Origin: Fallopia convolvulus
Taxonomy: Eukaryota; Streptophyta; Magnoliopsida; Caryophyllales; Polygonaceae
NCBI GenBank assembly: GCA_964016875.1
Contig: OZ024722.1
Coordinates: 63,323,443 to 63,387,442 of the forward strand
Reading direction: 5' to 3'
Length of the DNA stretch: 64,000 nucleotides
This document shows, piece after piece, positions 22,036 to 32,055 of this stretch (position 1 is the stretch's first letter; each line of letters starts with the position of its first letter). Both the position numbers and the translations under genes were made by a program. The notes beneath the pieces were generated by a model. That model searched no databases. It had not been told where the DNA came from and was given only the letters and a program-made list of their open reading frames with translations.

Positions 22036-22794
22036 TTAAGAAAGGTTTGGGAAAGAGAGTGTTTTGGAAGTTTTCTCGAAGGAGGGAGGAGGCAAAGTTG
22101 CAGAGGAGGAGAGTGACAGGGAAGGATGAGGAAGAAGGAACCCAAAAGTGGTAAAGTAGGATTTTATTGAGAGAGAGAGAGACGAGGGTAGAAAGGGAAG
22201 TTGAGAAAGGCCTCGATAACCGTTGGCCAATAAGAGCGGAGAGCCGTTTCAACTTCTCGAGCATGCCTCTGACACGCGTCGTTTTCTTCCAGGGGAAGTC
22301 TTTTGAATTTTTGAGTGCTTGGCCCAAAACGCTTCAGAGTCTGACACAATTTCCCATTTTCCTAGTGACGGTTCATCTTTTCAGATCCAGTGTTCCCTTG
22401 CTTGTTAGCACCAGTTCCCATGATCTCTAGAAAGGTCATATTGAGTGGAGAGGTTAGGGGAACTCACACTCAATTTTCTATGAGGCTGAGGAACTCAAAA
22501 GAGAACCAGACAATTGTAACTCGATTTTGGGATAAAGAGTTGGGCTCATGAGAAACGTTTGTCTGGTCCTTGGCTTAGGGTAGGTTTTATGATCAACCGT
22601 CATAGTGGCTTGTAGAGAGGGTTAAAGGGAACTCTGGTTGATCATTTTGGGTCAAAAGAAATAATGTTCCTCTATACACATCAAGCTCTAGACTAGTAAT
22701 ATGGCAAAATGAAAGCACTGAGTCCTACAGTTCCCTATCATGCATTACTAGTTAGACTAATCAAGCATTGAGGGAGAGACAAACAGGGACTTGT
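22036..22794. other. Non-coding gap between RNase H and the env-like ORF
   Basis: No ORF that continues either neighbour. It carries a purine-rich stretch around 22060-22170 and several GTTCC/GGAAC copies. It may hold a splice acceptor or leader for the downstream ORF, but this is not demonstrable from sequence. Confidence 0.4.
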
Positions 22795-23049
22795 TTAGTT
22801 TAGAGTTATCATCCCTAGAAGCATACGAAAACGCTGGTAGGGACGTCTGTCTAAAGCTTTGGTGAGAATGTCCGCAATTTGCTCTTCCGTTCTACAGTGT
22901 TGCATAGAGATGTTCCCATTTTCAACATTGTCACGTAGAAAATGATGCCTAATGTCTATGTGCTTAGTCCTAGAATGATGCACAGGATTTTTGGAAATGT
23001 TAATGGCACTAGTATTATCACAGAGTATAGGAACTGGGCCAAATGACAT
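22795..23049 (-). pseudogene. Pol, third part: RNase H C-terminus
   Basis: Contains PVPILCDNTSAI, HSRTKHIDIRHHFLRD and EEQIADILTKAL, the standard end of Copia polyproteins. It is +1 relative to the preceding Pol frame, so a one-base indel separates the two. Confidence 0.9.
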
Positions 23050-25621
23050 ACCGTAATCCTGAAGTTGGGACTTGAGCCATAGTGCTTTGGGAACAGCATG
23101 ATGCGGCAGCCACGTATTCTGCTTCAGCTGTGGAGAGTGCCACTGAATTTTGCTTCTTGGATCCCCAAGAGACTAGGCATGACCCAAGGAACTGGGCCAT
23201 TCCTGATGTGCTCTTTCTATCAACTAGGTGCCCAACAAAATCTGCATCTGTATAAGCAATGAGCTCAAGGGAACTGTTCCTTGGATACCAGAGGCACAAG
23301 TTGTCGTTCCCTTTGAGGTACCTGAAAATCCTCTTCACCTCTTTCAGGTGTGATTCTTTGGGATTAGCTTGAAAACGTGCACATAAGCACACTGAGAACA
23401 TAATATCAGGCCTACTAGCAGTTAAGTATAGGAGAGAGTCAATCATACCTCTAAAGTTCCTTTGATCGACACTTACCCCTGTTTCATCAGCATTGAGCCT
23501 GGAATTTGGGGAGATGGGAGTGTCGATGGGCCGTGAGTGGTCCATCCCATACTTAACTAACATTTCTTTGATGTATTTCTGTTGATGAATCCTTGTTCCC
23601 TCCTTTGTTTGAGAAATCTGGAGTCCTAGGAAGAACGTGAGTTCCCCTATGAGACTCATCTCAAACTCACTGCTCATGAGGTCCTTAAACTTCTCTACAA
23701 GAGTTTCGTTAGTTGCTCCAAAAACAATGTCATCAACATAAACTTGAACAATCAAGATATCCTTAGACTCTTTCTTAAGGAAAAGAGTTTTGTCTATGGA
23801 ACCTCGAAGATATCCATGAGACAGAAGGAACTGAGCAAACCTGTCATACCATGCTCGAGGAGCTTGTTTGAGTCTGTAGAGGGCCCTCTCCAGGAAGTAG
23901 ACGTGGTTGGGTAGCTTCTCATCTTCGAATCCTGGGGGTTGAGCTACGTATACTTCTTCCTTGAGGTGCCCATTGAGAAATGCCGTCTTCACATCCATCT
24001 GGTATAGCTTGAATCCTTTGTGGGCTGCATAGGCTATGAGAAGGCGGATGGCCTCGATCCTTGCAACTGGTGCGAAGGTCTCGTCATAGTCGATTCCTTC
24101 TTCTTGTCTATAGCCTTGAGCAACCAGACGAGCCTTGTTCCTAGCTACGGCCCCAATATCATCTAGCTTGTTCCGAAACACCCATCGAGTTCCTATGATG
24201 TTCTTGTTTTTGGGCCTAGGAACTAGCTTCCATACCTTGTTCCTCTCAAATTGGTGTAGTTCTTCTTGCATAGCTTGGATCCAGTCTGGGTCCTTTAGAG
24301 CTTCTTTTATGCTTTTTGGTTCCACCATTGAGACAAAGGCATTAAAAGCACAAAAATTATTGAGAGAAGAGCGAGTTAGAACACCTTTTTCATATGGAGT
24401 GATGATGTTGTCGATGGGGTGATCTCTCTTTTGTTGGTAGTTCCTTTTTGGAATGTGTGAGACGTCAACCTGTTCCCTTGACTCTTCTCCATCTGTGTCT
24501 TGAGTTTCCTCTTCCTCAGGAGAACAGTTATGTTCAGCTTCTTCGCTGGGACTTTCGTCAGGATTCTCTTCGGAGTTCCCTCGTTGTTCCCCCTGAACAC
24601 TAGCTTCTGGTGCATTTTCATTTTGAGGAACGAGAGAATTGGAGGCATCTTGTGGTTCTTCTGTTGAAGAGGGAACTTCAAAGGAGCTTTGATCTGTGGA
24701 GTTTTGATCTCCTTCGTTGTTCCCTGATTGTGGGGCATTGTTCCCACTTGGATAGTCTTCATCTTTCTTTCTTGGTTCATCCTCGTCGTCGTCTTCTTCT
24801 TGTCTGACCAGCTTAAACAGAGTTCCCTTTCCTTGAACCTCTGTTCCCATCTTTACAGATTTCTCGTCGAAGATGACGTGAATGCTTTCCTCTATCTTCT
24901 TGGTCCTCTTGTTATAGACCCTGTACGCCTTGCTATGGGAAGAGTATCCCAAGAATATCCCTTCATCGCTCCTGGGATCAAATTTGCCAAGGTTGTCTTT
25001 CCCATTGTTGTGGACGAAGCATTTGCATCCGAAGGTCCTAAGATGAGCGATATTTGGCTTTCTCCCTTTGATGAGCTCATAGGATGTCTTCTTGATCAAG
25101 GGTCTGATCATGGCTCGATTCAGGATATAAGTAGCTGTGGAGATGGCTTTAGCCCAAAAGTACTCTGGAACTCCGCTTTCAAACAACATAGTTCTAGCCA
25201 TGTCTTCCAAGGTCTTGTTCTTCCTTTCGACAACTCCGTTTTGCTGAGGAGTGCGAGGGGCCGAGAAGTTGTGAGAGATCCCATGTTTGTCACAGTATCT
25301 GAGAAACTGTGAGTTTTCAAACTCTGTTCCATGATCAGATCTGAGAGCCTTTAGTTTGAGTCCCATGCTGACCTCCATTCTTGTGATTAGAACTTCGAAT
25401 TCCTTGAAGGTATCTGATTTTGATCTCAAGAATAGCACCCATGTGAATCGTGAAAAATCATCGATTAAAACATACATGTACCTTTTTCCTCCATAGCTTT
25501 CGGTGTGCATGGGACCACAAAGATCCATATGAATTAGCTCTAAGGGCCTGGTCGTGCTCACCATCCTTTTGGGCTTGAAGGAGGTCCTTGTTTGCTTTCC
25601 TCGAGCACAAGCTTCACACAT
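23018..25621 (-). pseudogene. Pol, second part: integrase, reverse transcriptase, RNase H
   Basis: 867 codons. Second half of the zinc finger (CEACARGKQ), then the integrase core with D33, D96 and E132 (HMDLCGPM, RSDHGTEF, VVERKN). A highly acidic Ser/Glu/Asn-rich linker follows, then reverse transcriptase with YVDD, and RNase H with AYTDADF, RKSTSG and AEAEY. It loses frame near 23086-23088, where the T-run (A-run on the coding strand) is one base too long; the frame continues as 22795..23049. Confidence 0.92.
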
Positions 25622-25642
25622 CTTGACTCCTTCAAGGTTGAT

Positions 25643-26143
25643 TCATGGGAGACCGACGACGAGATCTTGTAGATAGAGCTTCAAGATTTGGTTCATACCT
25701 GCGTGTCCTAACCTTCGGTGCCAAAGTTCCGTTTCATCAAGGGAACTTGCCAAGCACAGTTTCCTTGGTGGCTCAAAGTTTGTATCCACCACATATATGT
25801 TGTTGGACCTTCTTCCTTTCAGGATGATTTTGTTAGTCTTCTTGTTGATCACTAGACATTCCTTTGAGTCAAAGGTGACGATGTTGTTCCCTTGATCACA
25901 TATTTGAGAGACGCTCAAGAGATTGAATCCCAGATCTTTCACCAAGTTAACGTTGCTGATTTTGATTGATTTGTTGAGTAGCACTTCCCCTGTTCCTATG
26001 ATCTCTCCTTTATTTTTGTTGCCAAAGGACACGTGATCTCCTTCGGCCTTTGGGTGGAGTGAGGTGAGGTTGTCTTTGTTTCCAGTCATGTGGTTGGAAC
26101 ATCCACTGTCAATGACCCATGTGCTGTTCCCCCTCACTGCCAC
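25643..26143 (-). pseudogene. Pol, first part: aspartic protease and integrase zinc finger start
   Basis: Same frame as Gag. Contains the protease active-site stretch WVIDSGCSNHMTG and, near the end, the first half of the integrase zinc finger (ELWHRRLGHAGMNQI). A TGA at 25643-25645 splits it from the rest of Pol, which continues in the same frame. A single-base change could account for it. It is separated from Gag by a cluster of three stops between 26146 and 26173. Confidence 0.88.
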
Positions 26144-26170
26144 CTACAAGAAAAGTTAGTTTTTGAGGAC

Positions 26171-28129
26171 CTAGGCAAGATGACTCTTGCATGGTTCCTT
26201 GCAAGGGAAGACAGTCTCAAATAGCACGTAATCAGCAATGTTAATGTCACGAGAGTACTTGTTATAGGCAAGGTTCCTATAGTTGTTTCTTTTAATGGGA
26301 ACTCTAGCAGGCTTGTTGGTTTGTTGATTCTGCTTGTTCCAGTACTCGTGGTTTTTCTGGGCTTGGGCCTTAGCTTTGGGACAGCTTTCCTTGTAGTGCC
26401 CATGAGCACCACAGTTCCAACAGGTCTTATAGTATTCTCCTAGGTAGTACTTGGGATGGGGTCTCTGTATCCTGTTCCTATCCATAGTTTCCTTGTTGTA
26501 CACTCTAGACCTGTTTCCCTTAGCTATTTGAACATACAATTTGTGTCCAGTGTTCCCAGTGTAATAATCTTCTTCTCCATTCACCCCACTCTCCAGAACA
26601 CGGATTTTCTCTTCCAAGTGTGCATTTTTCTGTTTCTCACACTGAAGCTCTAGGGCCCTGCACTCGTTCATCTCTTTTTCACTCAAGGGGGACTTTCCTT
26701 TTCTAGGGCTCTCTGACTCATACCCTATTCCGTGTCTGGCTGGGACAAACTTGGTTTGGGAACTAGAGGCTTCAGAGTTCCCTTTTGCTTTACTCAGATT
26801 TTGTAGAAGGGTGTTTTCATCACTTTCTAGGGTTTTAAGCTCATTCTCAAGTTCTACGATGTGAGACACATAAGACTGAAGTTTTTCTAGAAGGGACACA
26901 CAGTTGGGACATGGCTCTAGACCAACTAGTTCAGCATTTGTGTGTTCCGACTTTTCCAACTTCTTTTGCAATTTAATATTATCTTTGACAAGACTTGTGA
27001 GAATTTTAAGCAGTTCAGGTTTCTCATAATTTGACAAGGAAGCAAGAACGGATTCGGGGGTTACCTCACTAGGTTGTTCCCCAGTGGTTTCTCCTAAGGC
27101 CATGGCGCACATGTCAGGTTGAGCCCATGATTCAGGCTCTTCGTCTTCATCGTCACTCCATGTGGCTATGTAGGCCTTTTTTCCTTTTCCTCGGTTGTCC
27201 GCCTCCTGAGGGCACTCCTTGGCAAAGTGTCCCTTCTTGTAACACTTGTAGCACGTTACATCCGAGAGGTCCTTTTCAGCAGATTTTCTTTGGGAACTCT
27301 GTCCTTTTCCTGAGTTCCCATAATTCTTCTTGAACTTCCCTTTGTAGAAAGATCGAAGAGCTTTTGTTACAAGGACTAGCTCTTCATCCTCATCTTCTTC
27401 AGATTCTCCATGTTGCTCTTGTACTGCCTTGATTACCTTTTCAAGTTTGAGAGCTATCCCCTGATGTGCTCACTTTTGCTCCCTGTCATCTATCTTTCTC
27501 TTCTCATATCCCACCAGTTTTCCAAAAACCTGGTGGAGCATAAGAGCCCTGTTTTCGGGATTCTCTTTGAACATCGTTCTTTCATTTGTCCATTCTCCAG
27601 TCAACCCATTGAAGAGTTGTTGAACCTTCATTTTGTCGGTGACTTCCTCTTTAGTGATCCCAAGGCCAGTCATCTTGGTGCAGAGTCCCTCAAAACGGGA
27701 TTGGTAACTATCAACGGATTCTCCTATCTCCATCTGGAAGGTGAAGAACTCCCTCCTTGCGTTCATCTGAAGATCTTCTCGGAGGTCTGAGTTCCCAATG
27801 TGCATTTGCTGAATGGCTTCCCACACTTCCTTTGCCGTGTCTAGGTTTGCCACTCTGTCGCAGTCTTGCACCGACATGGCATTCTTGAGGTACTGGATGG
27901 CTTTGAAGTTGGCCTCCATGCACTTGTACTCATTAGGTCCCCATTTTGACAGGTCATTCTCAATTGCTGGATCAATTTTGAAGTTCCCTTTCTCAATGAC
28001 GCACCAAGCTTGGTAGTCCTGGCTGCGCATCCAGTTCTTCATGTCGCGTTGCCAGACTTCGAATCTCCCAGTGATGAGCCTTGGTGGCTTGTTGTTGTTG
28101 TGACCGACTTGGGTGAGTTCGTGAGCCAT
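26171..28129 (-). pseudogene. Retrotransposon Gag with two zinc knuckles
   Basis: The first ATG after the primer site is at 28129 (MAHELTQVGH); an upstream in-frame extension uses no ATG. The UBN2/Retrotran_gag-like part includes FEVWQRDMKNWMRSQDY, WEAIQQMHIG and FNGLTGEW. A TGA at 27470-27472 interrupts the frame, which reopens and continues to 26171. CCHC knuckles are at 27212-27253 (C-X2-C-X4-H-X4-C) and 26381-26422 (same spacing, CWNCGAHGHYKESC). A Glu/Lys-rich region between them looks coiled. In retroelements of this class Gag packages the RNA. The frame ends at TAG 26171-26173, with two more stops before protease. Confidence 0.88.
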
Positions 28130-28170
28130 GTTTGAAACCTGCGATGCTAACACAAATCTAGAGCAGCCTT

Positions 28171-28182
28171 GCTCTGATACCA
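28171..28182 (-). promoter_or_regulatory. Primer-binding site (initiator Met-tRNA)
   Basis: On the minus strand TGGTATCAGAGC, two bases after the 5' LTR. This is the standard plant Copia primer site complementary to the 3' end of initiator Met-tRNA. Confidence 0.95.
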
Positions 28183-28184
28183 AT

Positions 28185-29227
28185 TGTTGGATCGTAAACG
28201 AGTTAGCAAGAGCTTGGGAACTGGCTGTTAAGCTGTTCCCAAGGCAGCGGAAGAAATAATCGCAAGTAATTAAGACACTGAAAAAAACACAGTTCCTTAT
28301 AGAGGAACCCCACTACAACCAACTAGTTGTATGGGTAAACCTCTACCTCCGCTTGGAGGATTTTGAATGACTTACTTATATTATTGATTTGTTCCTTAGT
28401 TACAAACAACCAGATTCAAACTTCTCTGTTCCTACGAGTTCTACCTAACTCTAGCAACACTAATGAATCTTCTCAACTGAGTTCCTAAGCGAACAACAAT
28501 CACTAAATAAGTAACTCAAACCTTACACCGAATCGCAGTTCCCTTGTTCCTAGGAACTCGGCTTCACCGTCGTCGAGATCAGACACTCGCCGCCGGGGAC
28601 TTCTCTTCTTCTTTTCTCTTTCTTTGTTGTGGGTATTTGTAAGTTCTGTGAGAAGTACTCAATCCGAGCACTATTCATTTGGCTTTATACTCGAGTGAAC
28701 TTGGGCTTCAATCGCATCTTTCATTTGTGTCCGAAATGCCCTTTGCTTGATGCCCAAGTTGTACTTTCTTCACATGTGACTTCGATTTGAACTAGGTCAA
28801 CTTCTTGAGATGATCGGACCGTTGGATCAATCGTGACAGTCTGCTCCTCAGACTGTGCCTTCATCCTGTCCAAGACAGGATCCCGTGATATGCGCTGATC
28901 GGTCCTTGTCCTCACATGCGGGTTCCCATATCGTGGGAACTGTCCTCTGCTGAGTTCCTTTGAGAGAAACTCTTCATTGTGTAAGTCTGTGTTCTCTGGT
29001 CATTCCTGGGAGTTCTCATTCCATGGGAACTTTCCTCTTCAGAGTTCCCTTGATGGGAACTCTTCATTGTGTGCTCATTCATGGAAGTTCTTTGCTAAAC
29101 CTGTGTTCCTTAGAAATACTTGAGCAAGGCACATTAGTTCCCTTATAGCGTTTGTCATTATCAAAACTCGGAGAACTGTATCGTTGATCCGATGTTTAGA
29201 ACCAGAGGTCCCAACATCGTTCCAACA
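28185..29227 (-). repeat. 5' LTR of the Sirevirus-type element
   Basis: 1043 bp, TGTTGG...CCAACA on the plus strand. It carries about 20 GTTCC/GGAAC pentamers, several as palindromes such as GTTCCTAGGAAC. Differs from the 3' LTR at five sites. Confidence 0.95.
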
Positions 29228-29359
29228 CATTCCACCATGGGCACACATCTCCCATTCTTGTGTTTATGTTTATGCCATGCACACCCGAGATTGGAAGAAA
29301 TGTGACATCTGCAAAAGTAAGTTGACATCCTATATTATAACATCTGATCAAAACAAAAC

Positions 29360-29515
29360 CAGTGTTCAAAAAAGGCTAGACAACGAGGGGCCGTCTAGCG
29401 CCTAGGTGGACTAGGCGGTCTCCTAAACGGACTAGAAGGTTAATTAGGTGGACTAGGACCTTCCAACGCCTAGACAGAACTTAGACAGAGCTACGCGGAG
29501 ATTTTTAGAACAGTG
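29360..29515. mobile_element. CACTGTT-family MITE in eRF3-like intron
   Basis: Begins CAGTGTTCAAAAAAGGC and ends GGAGATTTTTAGAACAGTG. Interior is rich in 'ctaggcgg' and 'gcctag'. ATCAAAAC occurs just outside both ends (29347-29354 and 29516-29523), compatible with an 8-bp hAT-type target duplication, with a few extra bases on the left. Confidence 0.65.
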
Positions 29516-30142
29516 ATCAAAACAAAGTCGAGAGCATATATATCATGGACTTACTTTTCTTCACATTATATCCAGATCTTCGTAAGAATAGAGTCATTTT
29601 GGACTGTATTTCATCATATCTAGGAAAACAAGTAGTATGTACAATTAATAGTCATTCAATATATAGTCATAGTATAATATATAGCATGGAATTGTCATAA
29701 CCTTTGCTTAGACCAATTAACTGTTTGGTCATCCATCTTATTCACAACCATTATCAACTTAGAGACACCCAAAGTCTTTGCCAACAAGATATGCTCTCGG
29801 GTTTGTCCACCCTTTTCGAACCCAGTTTCAAACTCCCCTTTTCGGGCAGATATCACCTGTATTAAAACATAAACACAAGTCGATTTACCTGATTCATGCG
29901 ATTTATCAGCTAGTTGATCACGAACACAAAGTTTACCACCAAAAACAGATTCCTCGTAAAAAAAACATACATAACCTACAAAAAAACATACCACAACACC
30001 TATGTCCGCCTGTGACGCCCCACTAATCATATTTGGTATGTAATTTTTATGACCCTGAAAAATATAAAGATAGATACAAGATTAATATATTACCAAAATT
30101 TAGTAAACTAATCTTGCTCTTGTTATATTACTCATTAGTATT

Positions 30143-30233
30143 AGCTTCTAAAATACGCTAGTCGGTCCCTCATGCAACCTAGACAATTGTCTATGCGAAA
30201 TAGGACGCCTAGGCGAGATTTTTACAACAGTGA
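30143..30233. mobile_element. Truncated CACTGTT-family MITE beside eRF3-like exon
   Basis: The right end is CGAGATTTTTACAACAGTG. The left end keeps only 'ttctaaaatacgctagtcgg'. It lies 22 bp from the point where the eRF3-like third segment loses homology (30255). Confidence 0.6.
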
Positions 30234-30540
30234 TTAATTGGTAGGAAGAAAGAAGTCCAAAATGGTAATTCTTGTCGTCTCGGTCTCAAAATATGCTCTT
30301 CCAACCTCAACCGTTATCCCCTGCAAGATACATGCATGAAAAAGAATTTAATTTCTGGTTCCGACCTCGTATTTATCCCATCCATTCAAAGGATATATAA
30401 ATCATGCAACACATGAACAAGTCGTAAATTAATATAACCAACCTTAGCACGCTCTTCTTCATCGGTGTCCATAATGTATGCCATGTACCTAATAAGAGTA
30501 AATATTAATCAAAATACTTGCTTGAATTATACAAATAATT

Positions 30541-30645
30541 TAGAGCTTGTTTGGATTATGTATTATAATGTAAGATTTAGCATTAATTCCTACATTATAA
30601 TGCAGAATTATACATTATAAAGCGTAATTCAATACATAAACCAAT
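30541..30645. mobile_element. Tourist-like MITE remnant
   Basis: Starts GAGCTTGTTTGGATTATGTATTA and has an imperfect inverted right end near 'gcgtaattcaatacataaacc'. The internal 'ataatgtaagattt' and 'attataatgcaga' resemble the PP2C intron 1 element. Confidence 0.4.
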
Positions 30646-30799
30646 TAGCTAGTCTAGCTAGCTAACCAGCTTTCTCTATTCTTATCCTTGGCTTGCTTCT
30701 TGTATTTCTCAATAGTACGGGCATCAATCTGGCCAGTCAAAACAAGTATCTGCCCAGCCATTGTCGACTTCCCAGCATCTGGCAAATAACGTGTTGTAC

Positions 30800-31616
30800 A
30801 AGTTATCAACTTGCTAAGGATTCTTTGTTAAGAAGGATTCTTTGCTAAGGATTCTTTGTTAAGAAGATACTTAATAAAATCATCTATTTGGTTTATTTAA
30901 GGGTTAATTATAAGTTTTAACTCTTCGATCTAGGTTTATCTCTTCAACCGACTACTGTTGCTCTTCATTGGAGCCGACCTAGACCCTCCGCAGGATTGAG
31001 ATGGAAATCATCGGTGCTCCCCGACGCTACCTTGCTCCTTGAGGCATTACTTGTGAGACAAGCTTGACCAAGTTACTTGCGAGGCAAGTTTGAGATTTAC
31101 TTGCGGGGCAAGTTTGACTTACTTGCGATGCAAGTATGTTGGGTTAGTTTGTTTTTACTTGCGGTGCAAGTTTGACGATTTATTTTTTTACGGATTGGCA
31201 TGAGCTTTATGTGTGTATTAATTTTAGTGATCACTTAAAATCTTAGTTATCTCAATCAAACACAAAACCCTATTACTACAAATATCTGCTACCACTAGTT
31301 TTGTCAAACATGACATAAGTTGCGTAGTTTTACAGACTTACACTATCTCATTTTGGATTATAAGATGTCCATAATTGACAAGCTCAACGATACAAGGGTG
31401 GGGTGAGACAATTCATTGAAGTAAAATTAAAAGTTGTGATGGGTAAATGACTTTTACGAGATGGTTTTGTAGATTATACCTCCTTGTATACCAAAAAAAA
31501 TTGCCTTTGATCACATTAATTTAAAAAAAAAAGTAGATTCCATATTATTTAACATAAATGTCACACTAAGCTTAATTCTCTCCAAGCACTTTCAATAAAA
31601 CAAACATCAAATAGCC
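30800..31616. repeat. Spacer with short tandem repeats and five hairpin units
   Basis: At 30812-30875 the phrases 'ctaaggattctttgttaagaag' and 'gattctttgctaagg' alternate. At 31049-31171 a 15-bp unit ACTTGCGNGGCAAGT, with 6-bp inverted arms, occurs five times, at 31049, 31075, 31099, 31121 and 31157. No ORF of note. The missing upstream exons of the eRF3-like gene were not found here. Confidence 0.6.
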
Positions 31617-31790
31617 CAGTATAGTCCCAACCCAGTATAGCCCCGCTTAAGCGGGATCTGGGGGTCAAGATAGAGGCACCCATAACCTGAGCAAAAGAAT
31701 GTGCCCGATAGACCCAAGGAAAACTGAAATTTAGTTATAATGCACCAAAATTAATATAGGGACTAAATCCGTCTCAAAGACACTGTATAA
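31617..31790. repeat. Second copy of the dispersed repeat seen at 2978
   Basis: Homologous to 2978-3105 over most of its length ('gcttaagcgggatctgggggtcaagat', 'gcacccataacc', 'atgcaccaaaattaatataggg', 'ctcaaagacact'). Confidence 0.6.
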
Positions 31791-32055
31791 AAGCGAATGA
31801 GCATGAGGATGCGCCCAAACAAAACGGCCAAATTCCACTCCATCAATGAAAGCCGATGGATTATCAATAGTTTTGTCAATACATTCAATTACACGATACA
31901 GAGAAGTGATACTGATAGCACACCATAGCAATCTCTTCTGCACAAGTGCATATAAATCCAACCATATAGGCATCTATTGCAACAATGATTTCATTAGTGC
32001 ATAATAAATCCAAACATATAGGCATCTTTCATCAAATCAGAGCCATAGTCAGCAG

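Larger units (their letters stand above)
18377..29227 (-). mobile_element. Sirevirus-type Ty1/Copia LTR retrotransposon
   Basis: 10,851 bp, transcribed on the minus strand. The 1043-bp LTRs begin TGTTGG and end CCAACA, and differ at five positions by eye (about 99.5% identity). CATTC target duplication at 18372-18376 and 29228-29232. A primer-binding site complementary to initiator Met-tRNA and purine tracts are present. Gene order on the minus strand is gag, protease, integrase, reverse transcriptase, RNase H (Copia order), followed by a further 2.2-kb env-like region before the 3' LTR. The LTR size, total length, two zinc knuckles and the extra ORF fit the Sirevirus/SIRE1 lineage. Stop codons and a frameshift mean this copy probably cannot move by itself, though it inserted recently. 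Confidence 0.95.
16316..30778 (-). pseudogene. eRF3 (SUP35)-like translation release factor GTPase, broken
   Basis: Thirteen exon-like segments on the minus strand align in order with the GTPase half of eRF3: 30667..30778 (DAGKST, the P-loop), 30443..30488, 30255..30320, 29992..30054 (GHKNYIPNMISGASQADIG), 29702..29856, 29555..29619, then one exon split by the retrotransposon (29228..29308 and 18302..18371), 18074..18188, 17839..17993, 17643..17707, 16968..17132, 16797..16869, 16316..16368 (ends GKTVAVGKVTD then a stop). eRF3 works with eRF1 in translation termination. Lesions: nothing upstream of the P-loop is recognisable; the end of the third segment, encoding the switch-II APG, is missing next to a MITE; an 8-T run at 17955-17962 gives a frameshift; and a 10.85-kb element splits the seventh exon. 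Not functional. eRF3 rather than EF-1alpha or HBS1 is indicated by GEFETGFEKGGQTREH and MDDQTVNWSKQR. Confidence 0.9.

Noticed and set aside
20626..22116. Several open frames on the plus strand across 20.6-22.1 kb
   Set aside because: They are antisense shadows of the env-like ORF. Their Gly/Val/Glu-rich content mirrors its Ser/Pro-rich codons and they match no family.
16316..30778. A working eRF3 gene with a retroelement-bearing intron
   Set aside because: The element lies within an exon, the P-loop exon has no upstream partner in reach, the switch-II codons are missing and a frameshift is present.
31049..31171. CRISPR-like array
   Set aside because: The units are only 15 bp, spacers vary from 7 to 21 bp, there are five copies, and the context is a plant nuclear genome.
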